Made by a program: the position numbers and the translations under genes. A stretch of DNA of 60,392 bases from Desulfobacula sp. (GTDB lineage: Bacteria; Desulfobacterota; Desulfobacteria; Desulfobacterales; Desulfobacteraceae): positions 1 to 60,392 of the forward strand of contig NZ_JABZFL010000009.1 of the NCBI RefSeq assembly GCF_014237455.1, given 5' to 3'. How positions within the stretch are numbered: position 1 is the stretch's first letter; every line of letters begins with the position of its first letter. This document shows, one piece after another, positions 26,786-35,377 of this stretch. The notes under the pieces were generated by a model that was given only the letters and a program-made list of their open reading frames with translations, did no database searches and was not told where the DNA came from.

Positions 26786-27525
26786 TGACACAACTCGACC
26801 TAAAAAATCTTATAAAAATATATGATGGTAAAAAAGTTGTAAACACTGTCAGCCTTACAGTGAAACAAGGCGAAGTAACCGGCCTTTTAGGGCCAAACGG
26901 GGCTGGCAAAACAACAACATTTTATATGGCAGTGGGCCTAATCAAACCTGATGGCGGGACAGTTCTGATAGACAAAGAAGATATCACTCAATACCCAATG
27001 TACATCAGGGCCCGAAAAGGGATTGGCTATCTTCCCCAGGAATCAAGCATTTTCAAAAAACTGACGGTTAAACAGAATATCACCGCCATACTTGAAGTTT
27101 TGCCTAACCTCAAGGTCACACATAAAAATAATGATACGATTGACCAGAAAGCCATGGGTCTGATGAAAGAACTTGGCATCAGGGATCTTGCCAACCAGAA
27201 AGCAAATTCTCTTTCCGGAGGAGAAAGACGTCGTCTTGAGATTTCAAGAGTACTTGCGACCGATCCCTTATTTATTCTTCTGGATGAACCCTTTGCAGGC
27301 ATAGATCCTTTAGCCGTCATTGATATCCAGCAAATAATTTATCAGTTGACTCAAAAAGGAATCGGCGTTTTAATATCAGATCATAATGTGAGAGAAACCC
27401 TTGGCGTTTGTGATAATGCTTTTATTATGAACCAGGGAAAGGTTATTGAATCAGGAAACTCTGATAAAATTATTTCAAGTAAAATAGCTAAAAAAATCTA
27501 TTTGGGAGAGAATTTTAAACTATAA
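26785..27525 (+). CDS. lptB: LPS export ABC transporter ATPase LptB
   Basis: 246 residues. Walker A GPNGAGKT (36-43), Q-loop near YLPQESSIF, signature LSGGERRR (about 145-152), Walker B FILLDEPFAGIDP (about 162-174) and switch His in SDH. This is the LptB subgroup, which usually precedes rpoN. It powers LPS extraction from the inner membrane with LptF and LptG, which are not encoded here. Confidence 0.95.
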   Translation: MTQLDLKNLIKIYDGKKVVNTVSLTVKQGEVTGLLGPNGAGKTTTFYMAVGLIKPDGGTVLIDKEDITQYPMYIRARKGIGYLPQESSIFKKLTVKQNITAILEVLPNLKVTHKNNDTIDQKAMGLMKELGIRDLANQKANSLSGGERRRLEISRVLATDPLFILLDEPFAGIDPLAVIDIQQIIYQLTQKGIGVLISDHNVRETLGVCDNAFIMNQGKVIESGNSDKIISSKIAKKIYLGENFKL

Positions 27526-27526
27526 C

Positions 27527-28975
27527 ATGGAACTTGGATTACAACAAAGTCTAATATTAACTCAGCAGCTTGTCATGACGCCTCAGCTTCAGCAGGCAAT
27601 CAAATTGCTCCAGTTGTCTCGCATTGAGCTTGCTGAAATGATTCAAGAAGAAATGGAACAAAACCCTGCGCTGGAAGAAGCAGGAACAGAAGAAGCATCT
27701 GATAATAAAATTACAGCGCAAGAAAGTGAAACTGAAACTGCTTCTCCTGAAAAAGAAACCCCTGTAAAAGAAGTCACCATTGAAGAAAAAGTAAGACCTG
27801 ATACAGACTGGGAAAATTATATTAATGAATATAATTCTACTGGAAGAATCTACACGGAATCAGAAAATACCGAAGCGCCTAATTTTGAAGCGTTTGTTTC
27901 GGAAAAAAAGACCTTGAAAGACCATCTTCAGTGGCAGTTGAGGCTCTATGGACTCAGTGAAGAAGAAGAAAAAATCGGTATCATACTTATCGGCAATTTA
28001 AACAGGGACGGTTACCTTTGCAGTGATGTTGAAGAGATTGCACAGGCTTTTGACTCGGACATAGAATTTGTTGAAGATGTCCTTTCAATTCTTCAGACGT
28101 TTGATCCGCCTGGTGTTTGTGCCAGAGATCTTTGTGAGGCCTTGCTTATTCAGGTACAGCAACTCGGCATTGACAATCCCATTATCAATGAAATTATAAA
28201 AAACCATTTGAAAAACCTTGAAAACAGAAACAGTAAAAAAATTGCAAAGGCATTAAAGATATCAGTAGATGATGTCAGGGCGGCCGTAAAAATCATCCAG
28301 TATCTTGAACCCAAACCCGGTCGGAAATTTTCAACGGATGAGCCTGCCTATATCACACCTGATATATATGTTTACAAACATGGGGATACTTTTAAAATTG
28401 TTATGAATGATGATGGGCTGCCGAAGTTGAAAATCAATCGGTTTTATAAGGATGCTATTGCCAATGGCCGCAAAATATCAAAAGATACAAAAAATTACCT
28501 TAATGAAAAAATGCAGTCTGCATCCTGGCTTATTAAAAGTATCCACCAGCGCCAGAAAACAATATACCTTGTCATGGAAAGTATTCTTAAATTCCAGGGG
28601 AAATTTTTTGAAAAGGGTATCGCGTATCTGAGACCATTAATTCTAAAGGATATTGCAGAAGATATTGAGATGCATGAATCCACGATCAGCCGTGTGACCA
28701 CCAATAAATATGCCTACACACCCCAGGGACTCTTTGAATTGAAATACTTTTTTAACTCATCCATCGAACGAACCGGAGGAGAGTCCATGGCCTCTGCAAG
28801 CGTAAAGGAAAAAATAAGACTATTGATAGAAAACGAAGACCAGGAAAGTCCTTTAAGCGATGAAAAACTAGCAGGTATCCTTCAGGATTCAAATATTCAA
28901 ATAGCCAGGCGAACTGTTGCTAAATACAGGAAAGTACTTAATATACTTCCTTCTAACAAACGCAAACAACTTTAG
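27527..28975 (+). CDS. rpoN: RNA polymerase sigma-54 factor
   Basis: 482 residues, full length. Region I is Gln/Leu-rich (LQQSLILTQQLVMTPQLQQ), an acidic region II follows (about 55-100), then the core-binding domain and DNA-binding domain ending with the RpoN box ARRTVAKYRK (460-469). It reads -24/-12 promoters with help from NtrC-type activators. The window carries one such activator and at least one clear target promoter (pilin gene). It starts one base after the lptB stop. Confidence 0.97.
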   Translation: MELGLQQSLILTQQLVMTPQLQQAIKLLQLSRIELAEMIQEEMEQNPALEEAGTEEASDNKITAQESETETASPEKETPVKEVTIEEKVRPDTDWENYINEYNSTGRIYTESENTEAPNFEAFVSEKKTLKDHLQWQLRLYGLSEEEEKIGIILIGNLNRDGYLCSDVEEIAQAFDSDIEFVEDVLSILQTFDPPGVCARDLCEALLIQVQQLGIDNPIINEIIKNHLKNLENRNSKKIAKALKISVDDVRAAVKIIQYLEPKPGRKFSTDEPAYITPDIYVYKHGDTFKIVMNDDGLPKLKINRFYKDAIANGRKISKDTKNYLNEKMQSASWLIKSIHQRQKTIYLVMESILKFQGKFFEKGIAYLRPLILKDIAEDIEMHESTISRVTTNKYAYTPQGLFELKYFFNSSIERTGGESMASASVKEKIRLLIENEDQESPLSDEKLAGILQDSNIQIARRTVAKYRKVLNILPSNKRKQL

Positions 28976-28985
28976 GGAGGTTTTT

Positions 28986-29528
28986 ATGCAAACAATAGTT
29001 ACTTTTAAAAAGATTGACCCCTCAAGTGCCTTAAAATCTTACGTTCAAAAAAAACTGGATAAATTTGATAAAATTTTGGACAGTCCTGCTGAGGCGTATG
29101 TCGTTCTGTCAGTTGAAAAAATCAGACATATAGCCGAAATCACACTGACGTGTGACAAATTAAAAATTCATGCCAAAGAAAATTCCGAAAGTATGTATTC
29201 ATCCATTGATGCACTGATGGATAAGGTAAAATCCCAAATTAAAAAAAACAAGGAAAAAATCAAGCGGCATATGTCGGGGAATAAGCAGAGTATTAAGAAT
29301 GAATCAGGACCATTAGATTTTCCGGAAGGATTTTCTGACAATCCGGCGGCAGACCAAATAATTATTGAAACAATTGACTATAAACCCATGGATATTGAAG
29401 ATGCGGTTATTGAATTAAATTCAGGCAAACAATCATTTTTTGTTTTCAATAATGCCCGAACCCAGCAACTCAATGTTCTATATAAACACAATAATGGTAA
29501 GCTGGGATTAATCCAGCCCAGAGGATAA
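28986..29528 (+). CDS. hpf: ribosome hibernation promoting factor, long form
   Basis: 180 residues from the ATG at 28986, which follows AGGGAGG by 5 bases. The N-terminal RaiA/HPF domain (about 1-100) binds the small ribosomal subunit. The C-terminal domain (about 125-180, ETIDYKPMDIEDAVIELN...FFVFNNARTQQLNVLY) is the long-form dimerisation domain that directly pairs 70S ribosomes. The place after rpoN is the standard one. Confidence 0.95.
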   Translation: MQTIVTFKKIDPSSALKSYVQKKLDKFDKILDSPAEAYVVLSVEKIRHIAEITLTCDKLKIHAKENSESMYSSIDALMDKVKSQIKKNKEKIKRHMSGNKQSIKNESGPLDFPEGFSDNPAADQIIIETIDYKPMDIEDAVIELNSGKQSFFVFNNARTQQLNVLYKHNNGKLGLIQPRG

Positions 29529-29536
29529 TTTATTAA

Positions 29537-29995
29537 ATGAGAATCAGCCAGCTTCTTAATAAAGATTCAATTATTGCAGATCTTAAAGCCAGTGACAAAA
29601 AAGGGGTAATTGATGAACTTGCCGCTGTGGCTTCCACAGCAACAAAAGCATCCGCAAAAGAAATTGCCACAGTTCTCATGGAAAGAGAGCAGTTAGGCAG
29701 TACGGGTATTGGTGGCGGAATTGCTATTCCCCATGGCAAACTTGACTTGGTGAGATCTATTGTTGTCGGTTTCGGACTTAGCCGCAAAGGTGTTGAATAT
29801 GAATCCCTTGACAACAAACCGGTCCATATTTTTTTCCTGTTACTGACCTCAGAAAACTCTACCGGTGGACATCTTAAGGTTTTAGCCCAAATTTCTAAAC
29901 TTTTAAAAATGAATCAATTTAAAAAAAAATTAGCAGCTGCCGAATCTGTTGATGATATTTACGATATCATCATGGAGCAGGATGAAGACTTTTAA
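29537..29995 (+). CDS. ptsN: nitrogen-type PTS EIIA component
   Basis: 152 residues of the EIIA-fructose/Ntr fold, with phospho-acceptor His66 in I-A-I-P-H-G-K. EIIA-Ntr is regulatory and does not transport sugar; in proteobacteria it controls potassium, nitrogen and envelope functions. It lies in the usual rpoN-hpf-ptsN-rapZ order and overlaps rapZ by one base. Confidence 0.92.
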   Translation: MRISQLLNKDSIIADLKASDKKGVIDELAAVASTATKASAKEIATVLMEREQLGSTGIGGGIAIPHGKLDLVRSIVVGFGLSRKGVEYESLDNKPVHIFFLLLTSENSTGGHLKVLAQISKLLKMNQFKKKLAAAESVDDIYDIIMEQDEDF

Positions 29996-30870
29996 TGCAA
30001 AAGGTTTATATCATAACCGGTCTTTCCGGGTCCGGAAAAACAACGACCATTCAAGCATTTGAAGATGCTTTGTTTTACTGTGTCGATAATATGCCCATCG
30101 AACTTTTGCCAAGATTTCTGAATCTGCCGCTGAAAGAGAACCCGGAAGTTAAGGGACTTGCGGTTGTGATGGACATGAGGAGCAAAAATTTCATATCAAA
30201 TTATGCGCCAGGTATTTGCGCAATTGAGGATTCAGGCATATCTGTTCAAATCATATTTCTTGAGGCAGATGTTGATACCCTGTTAAAAAGATTTAGTCAA
30301 ACCAGGCGCCACCATCCTGTTTCAAACGAAAAAAGCCTTTTGGACAGTATCAAACTTGAAAAAAAATTGATGCTGCCCGTAAAACAAACCGCACATAACA
30401 TTATCGATACAACAGGCTTAAATGTTCATCAGCTTAAATCCCAGATTCTTGATTTAATTCATGATGGAGATAAATCCATCAGTTTAACAAAAATAAATAT
30501 TATCTCATTTGGATTTAAATATGGAATTCCAAATGAGGCCGATCTTGTTATGGATATGAGATTCTTAATCAATCCGTATTTTATACCGGAACTTAAAAAC
30601 CAGGATGGAGAATCTAAGGCTGTTAAGCAATTTATATTATCAAACAATGAAACCAAGCTTTTCCTTGAAAAGTATTTGAACCTTCTTGATTATTTAATCC
30701 CTTTATACAAAAAAGAAAATAAGGCGTATTTGACGTTTGCCATCGGGTGTACGGGAGGCAGACATAGAAGTGTGGCCATTGCAAGAAGTATTTTTGAACA
30801 TCTTAATAGAAAAGGACTCAATCCCGGTCTGATCCACAGAGATATTGCCCGGGATGTAAAACAAACATGA
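29995..30870 (+). CDS. rapZ: RapZ / YvcJ-type nucleotide-binding protein
   Basis: 291 residues. Walker A GLSGSGKT (9-16), D-N-M-P motif (about 32-35), and the C-terminal GCTGGRHRSVAIA box (about residues 251-263) that binds RNA or metabolite in RapZ. In E. coli RapZ controls GlmS, the entry to amino sugar and envelope synthesis; elsewhere the family binds nucleotides with less defined roles. It overlaps the next gene by 4 bases. Confidence 0.92.
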   Translation: MQKVYIITGLSGSGKTTTIQAFEDALFYCVDNMPIELLPRFLNLPLKENPEVKGLAVVMDMRSKNFISNYAPGICAIEDSGISVQIIFLEADVDTLLKRFSQTRRHHPVSNEKSLLDSIKLEKKLMLPVKQTAHNIIDTTGLNVHQLKSQILDLIHDGDKSISLTKINIISFGFKYGIPNEADLVMDMRFLINPYFIPELKNQDGESKAVKQFILSNNETKLFLEKYLNLLDYLIPLYKKENKAYLTFAIGCTGGRHRSVAIARSIFEHLNRKGLNPGLIHRDIARDVKQT

Positions 30871-31280
30871 TAGGTATACTATTGGTCACCCATGCAAACT
30901 TAGGAAGCACTTTAATTGAAACGGTTGAATTTATTTTAGGCAAAAGCCAGGACAACCTGTTTCCCGTTTCGATTAATATCCAGGAAGACCCGGACAGCTT
31001 GAGAAAAAAAATTAAAAAAGGAATCTCAAAAGTCAAAACCGATAATGGTGTTATTATCTTAACGGATATGTTTGGCGGAACTCCTTCAAATTTAAGTTAT
31101 TCTTTCTTAGAAGAAGGACAGATCGAAGTCATTTCCGGTGTAAACCTTCCTATTCTTTTAAAAGCGGTGACTTCAAGATCGAAAATGGATATGGAGACAT
31201 TAACGTTATCCCTTGTCGAGCATGGGAAAAAAAGCATATCCCTTGCCAGCGGAATTTTAAAAGGAACAAAAAGGGTATAA
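30867..31280 (+). CDS. PTS EIIA component, mannose family
   Basis: 137 residues of the EIIA-Man fold: LLVTHANLGSTL with phospho-acceptor H9, and LTDMFGGTPSN (about 65-75). No EIIB/C/D transport subunits or HPr follow. In many deltaproteobacteria such a lone EIIA is part of a regulatory phospho-relay with PtsN, so a regulatory role is likely. The next gene, gap, is 35 bases away. Confidence 0.85.
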   Translation: MIGILLVTHANLGSTLIETVEFILGKSQDNLFPVSINIQEDPDSLRKKIKKGISKVKTDNGVIILTDMFGGTPSNLSYSFLEEGQIEVISGVNLPILLKAVTSRSKMDMETLTLSLVEHGKKSISLASGILKGTKRV

Positions 31281-31315
31281 AAAAATTTGTTCCAGCAAAC
31301 TAAAGGAAGCTATCA

Positions 31316-32323
31316 ATGACTATCAAATTAGGTATTAACGGGTTTGGCAGAATCGGCAGAATGATTTTTCGTGCGGCATTAAACAATCCAAATGTAGAAG
31401 TGACGGCAATAAATGACCTGACGGACACAAAAACCTGCGCCCATCTTCTTAAATATGACTCTGTCCATAGTATCCTCAAGCTCCCGGTATCTGCAACCGA
31501 AGACTCAATTATTGTTGGCAATAAAACCATCAACGTCACGGCCTTTAAAGATCCCGGACAAATTCCATGGAAAAATGCCAATGTGGATATTGTTTGCGAA
31601 TGTACGGGTTTTTTCAGAGATCGTGATGGTGCATCCAAACATTTTGATGGGGGAGCAAAAAAAGTGCTTATTTCTGCGCCTGCCGGTAATCCGGACATTA
31701 CCATTGTGATGGGGGTTAACCATGACATGTATGATCCGGCATCTCACAACATCATTTCAAACGCATCCTGTACAACCAACTGCCTTGCTCCTGTTGCAAA
31801 GGTTTTGCTTGAAAATTTTGGCATTGTCTCAGGAATGATGACCACCATTCATGCTTACACGGGTGATCAACGCATTCTTGATTTTCCCCATAAAGACTTG
31901 AGAAGGGCAAGAGCTGCCGGCCTTTCAATGATTCCGACGACGACTGGTGCCGCAAAAGCTGTATCATTAGTACTTCCTGAGCTTCAAGGCAAACTCAATG
32001 GGTTATCTGTCCGTGTGCCGACCCCCAATGTTTCCCTGGTTGATTTTGTGGTGGTGACCGAGAAAGACGACCTTGGAAAAGAAGATGTGAACAACGCTTT
32101 GGAAAAAGCATCTAATGAAAACCTTAAGGATATATTAGGATTTTGCAATATCCCCCTGGTGTCCATTGATTTCAACTCAAATCCGCTTTCCTCAATTGTT
32201 GATGCAGGGTGTACGGATGTCATTAACGGCAATATGGTAAAAATCTATTCATGGTATGACAATGAAGCAGGTTATTCCAACAGAATGATTGATCTTGCAG
32301 TAATGGTTGGAAACTCCTTATAA
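31316..32323 (+). CDS. gap: glyceraldehyde-3-phosphate dehydrogenase
   Basis: 335 residues. NAD-binding fold beginning K-L-G-I-N-G-F-G-R-I-G-R, catalytic Cys152 in S-N-A-S-C-T-T-N, catalytic His in the following TTIHAYTGDQ segment, and WYDNEAGYSNR near the end. Residue D34 in the AINDLTD turn favours NAD. It works with the adjacent triose-phosphate isomerase in glycolysis and gluconeogenesis. Confidence 0.97.
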   Translation: MTIKLGINGFGRIGRMIFRAALNNPNVEVTAINDLTDTKTCAHLLKYDSVHSILKLPVSATEDSIIVGNKTINVTAFKDPGQIPWKNANVDIVCECTGFFRDRDGASKHFDGGAKKVLISAPAGNPDITIVMGVNHDMYDPASHNIISNASCTTNCLAPVAKVLLENFGIVSGMMTTIHAYTGDQRILDFPHKDLRRARAAGLSMIPTTTGAAKAVSLVLPELQGKLNGLSVRVPTPNVSLVDFVVVTEKDDLGKEDVNNALEKASNENLKDILGFCNIPLVSIDFNSNPLSSIVDAGCTDVINGNMVKIYSWYDNEAGYSNRMIDLAVMVGNSL

Positions 32324-32341
32324 TTTATCCGGAGGCATAAA

Positions 32342-33100
32342 ATGAGCAGAATCCCTTTAATTGCCGGCAACTGGAAAATGCACAAAACCGGTCCTGAGGC
32401 AGTAGAAACAGCCAGAGATCTGGCACAACTTTGTTCAGATATCCAAGATATCGAAGTCATGATAGCACCGACATTTCTTTCTCTGCCTCTGGTTGCAGCG
32501 TCAATTGAAGACACCAGTGTAAAAATCGGAGCCCAGAATCTCTATTTTGAAAAACAGGGTGCGTTCACCGGTGAAGTCTCAGCAGATATGATTAAGGCTG
32601 CCGGTGCACAATATGTTATCATTGGTCATTCCGAAAGAAGGCAATACTTTGATGAAACCGATTCTTCGGTCTGTAAAAAAATTAATTCCGCAATAAAATC
32701 AGGCTTAAAACCTATTTTATGTATTGGAGAGACCGAAAGCCAAAGAGCCGATGAAAAAACCTTTTTGATACTTGACAAACAGGTGTCAGATGGGTTAAAA
32801 GGCTTTGGTCTTGATGAACTTGCACATTTAGTGCTTGCTTATGAACCTGTATGGGCGATCGGCACAGGAAAAACAGCCAGCGTTGATCAGGTAAGGCAAG
32901 TTCATCAATATCTGCGTTCTTCGCTTGAAAAGTTGTTTTCAAAAGACTTTTCCAACCAAACGCGAATATTGTATGGTGGTTCAGTCAATCCGGAGAATGC
33001 AAAAGACTTAATGGGTATTGAGGATGTTGACGGAGCTCTTGTTGGTGGAGCAAGCCTTGATGCAAATGAATTTATTAACATTATAAAATATAATAAATAA
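32342..33100 (+). CDS. tpiA: triose-phosphate isomerase
   Basis: 252 residues with all catalytic residues: K12 (GNWKMHK), H96 (IIGHSERR) and E168 (AYEPVWAIGTGK), plus the YGGSV phosphate loop near the C-terminus. A GGAGG site precedes the ATG. It shares an operon with gap and secG. Confidence 0.97.
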   Translation: MSRIPLIAGNWKMHKTGPEAVETARDLAQLCSDIQDIEVMIAPTFLSLPLVAASIEDTSVKIGAQNLYFEKQGAFTGEVSADMIKAAGAQYVIIGHSERRQYFDETDSSVCKKINSAIKSGLKPILCIGETESQRADEKTFLILDKQVSDGLKGFGLDELAHLVLAYEPVWAIGTGKTASVDQVRQVHQYLRSSLEKLFSKDFSNQTRILYGGSVNPENAKDLMGIEDVDGALVGGASLDANEFINIIKYNK

Positions 33101-33105
33101 TCGAT

Positions 33106-33393
33106 ATGACAAATTTAGTAGTCGCATTACATGTTACAGTTTGCATCTTATTAATTCTGATTGTATTACTTCAAAGCGGAAAAGGCGCAGAGATGGGAGT
33201 TTCTCTTGGTGGCGGAGCAGGCCAGACACTTTTTGGTGCTACCGGTCCTGCAACCATACTGACTAAAATCACAACAGGTGTTGCCATTATTTTTATGGTA
33301 ACATCTCTTACTTTGGCTTACATGTCGGGTCACCAGTCAGACACATCAGTGATGAAGGAAAACACTACACCAGTTGAGCAGACGACCGAATAA
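33106..33393 (+). CDS. secG: protein translocase subunit SecG
   Basis: 95 residues with two membrane helices (about 3-20 and 50-70) joined by the conserved SGKGAEMGVSLGGGAGQTLFG loop (shown in part: residues about 25-45). SecG assists SecYE in protein export. The tpiA-secG-tRNA-Leu order is common in proteobacteria. The tail after the second helix is hydrophilic. Confidence 0.93.
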   Translation: MTNLVVALHVTVCILLILIVLLQSGKGAEMGVSLGGGAGQTLFGATGPATILTKITTGVAIIFMVTSLTLAYMSGHQSDTSVMKENTTPVEQTTE

Positions 33394-33414
33394 GACATCG
33401 GTAAAAAATATAGT

Positions 33415-33499
33415 GCCGAAGTGGTGGAATAGGTAGACACGCACGCTTGAGGGGCGTGTGGGGCGACCCGTGGGAGTTCAAATCTCCCCTTCGGCACCA
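33415..33499 (+). tRNA. tRNA-Leu (anticodon GAG)
   Basis: 85 bases including an encoded CCA. Acceptor stem GCCGAAG/CTTCGGC is perfect, the discriminator is A, and the anticodon stem CACGC/GCGTG encloses TTGAGGG, giving anticodon GAG. A long class II variable arm follows, then GGGAG-TTCAAAT-CTCCC as T arm. It reads CUC and CUU codons. Confidence 0.97.
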
Positions 33500-33508
33500 C
33501 AAAATATC

Positions 33509-33547
33509 AAGGCTATGGGCAATAATTGTTCGTGGCTTTTTTGATTT
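33509..33547 (+). terminator. probable rho-independent terminator after tRNA-Leu
   Basis: Arms 33509-33522 and 33526-33539 can pair along 14 positions if G-U pairs are allowed, with a 3-base loop, followed by a T-rich tract (TTTTTTGATTTT). It begins 10 bases after the tRNA and would end the tpiA-secG-tRNA transcript. Confidence 0.55.
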
Positions 33548-33631
33548 TATCATGCGAATTTTATAAAAAAAATATTTAAGAAGCCTGATCAATCTTGAAT
33601 TATTTCTAACCTTGTTTATATTTAGTCTATT

Positions 33632-35377
33632 ATGAAAAAAATAAAAAAGACAACATCTCAAGATCCTAAAAAAATAGAAAAAGACCTGGGTGAATTTCTA
33701 AATAAAAAATTCGGCGGCAACGTTAAAATCATCACCCCTTCCGTTCTTCCCCAGCAGGAATCAATTTCAGGCAAGTCTCCTTCAAAAGGCAAGAAAGGAC
33801 TTATCAATTTTAATATCAAACCCCAGGAGCTTATTGCTTATCTTGATCAGTATGTCATAAGACAGGCAAAAGCAAAATCAGTTCTGTCAACAAAAATATG
33901 CACCCACTTTAACCGAATCAGGCATTCTCAAACCACAGGCGAAGGCATGTCAAAAATCACCGGTAATATTAAATCCAACATTCTAATGTTTGGTCCTACC
34001 GGAATTGGTAAAACCTATTTAATTAAACTGATCGCAAAAAAAATCGGGGTTCCGTTTGTAAAAGCCGATGCCACAAAATTTTCCGAAACCGGCTATGTCG
34101 GCGGGGATGTAGAAGATCTAATCCGGGATCTGGTGAAAGAAGCAAATGATGACATTGAACTTGCCCAATGTGGCATTGTTTACATTGACGAAATTGATAA
34201 AATTGCAGCGAGCCCTAATGTGGTTGGCGCCCAGGTATCAAGGACAGGCGTTCAGAGAGCTCTTTTAAAACCCATGGAAGAAACCGATGTTGACTTGAAA
34301 GTTCCCCATGACCCCGTATCCATGATGCAGGAATTAGAATCCTATCAAAGAACCGGGAAAAGGTCCAAACGGAGTGTAAATACTGCCAATATCCTTTTCA
34401 TTGTCAGTGGTGCATTCTCAGAACTGTCAAATGTCATCAGAAAACGATTGTCAAAACAAAATATCGGGTTTGGCTCAAAGCTTGTAAAGTCCCAAAAAGA
34501 AGATGAGGTGTTAAAGCAGACCAAAGCTGAAGATCTGGTGAAGTTTGGGTTTGAATCTGAATTCATCGGAAGGCTTCCTGTCCGATGTGTTCTTGAGACG
34601 CTTGATGAAGAAGACCTCTACGCAATTTTGAAGATGCCCAATAATCCGGTCATATTGAGCAAGAGGCTGGACTTTAACGCCTATGGTATAAAGATTATTT
34701 TTACAGATGATGCATTAAAAGTTCTTGCAAAAAGAGCGCATAAAGAAAACACCGGAGCCCGGGGGCTTGTCAGTGTGATTGAAGAAGCCTTACTTGATTT
34801 TGAAGAAAAACTTCCGTCACATGATTTTTTAAAATTTACCGTAACAAAACAAGTCCTGGAAGATCCCAAAGGCCATCTTGAAAATCTTTTATCAAAACAA
34901 ACTTCTTTAAAATGGAATGATCTTTATGAAAAAGCTTTCCTTGATCATAAAGCATATATTTCAAACTATATAAAAGACAATTGGAAAACCTTCTCCGACC
35001 GCTATGGACTGACTCTTTCACAAATTCGATGCGATATGGTGGCGCTTCATTTTTGCAATTATGTCATGGAAGTTGAAGATGCAGTGAAAAAAATAAAACA
35101 ACTCCATGATTCAATCAAAGAAATTGAAGTTGAAGTATCAAAAAGCTATAACTTAAATATTATTTTTGAAGAAGATGCCATTGACTTTCTGATTGAACAA
35201 TTTACCAACCATAATGCGACCAATGAAGAAATTTTATCAAAAATCTATGACAGCTACCATGACGGTTTTAATCTGATTCGCGAAAAAACAGGAAAAAGTA
35301 GATTTTTTCTGTCTAAAAATGCTTTAATAGACCATGAAACCTATCTTAACGATCTTATCAGGAAAGAAATAATATGA
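33632..35377 (+). CDS. ClpX-like AAA+ ATPase without zinc domain and with a C-terminal extension
   Basis: 581 residues; ordinary ClpX has about 420. Residues about 60-410 match the ClpX ATPase: Walker A GPTGIGKT (121-128), Walker B IVYIDEIDK (182-190), EFIGRLPV (310-317), and sensor 2 with R377 (GARG). The IGF tripeptide (278-280) that docks ClpX on ClpP is kept. The N-terminal four-cysteine zinc domain of ClpX is missing, replaced by a Lys-rich leader. About 165 residues after the core are extra, including a segment (about 505-560, IIFEEDAIDFLIEQF) that echoes the small AAA subdomain. It may be an unfoldase with its own substrate range. Its stop overlaps the ahbC start (ATGA). Confidence 0.8.
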   Translation: MKKIKKTTSQDPKKIEKDLGEFLNKKFGGNVKIITPSVLPQQESISGKSPSKGKKGLINFNIKPQELIAYLDQYVIRQAKAKSVLSTKICTHFNRIRHSQTTGEGMSKITGNIKSNILMFGPTGIGKTYLIKLIAKKIGVPFVKADATKFSETGYVGGDVEDLIRDLVKEANDDIELAQCGIVYIDEIDKIAASPNVVGAQVSRTGVQRALLKPMEETDVDLKVPHDPVSMMQELESYQRTGKRSKRSVNTANILFIVSGAFSELSNVIRKRLSKQNIGFGSKLVKSQKEDEVLKQTKAEDLVKFGFESEFIGRLPVRCVLETLDEEDLYAILKMPNNPVILSKRLDFNAYGIKIIFTDDALKVLAKRAHKENTGARGLVSVIEEALLDFEEKLPSHDFLKFTVTKQVLEDPKGHLENLLSKQTSLKWNDLYEKAFLDHKAYISNYIKDNWKTFSDRYGLTLSQIRCDMVALHFCNYVMEVEDAVKKIKQLHDSIKEIEVEVSKSYNLNIIFEEDAIDFLIEQFTNHNATNEEILSKIYDSYHDGFNLIREKTGKSRFFLSKNALIDHETYLNDLIRKEII

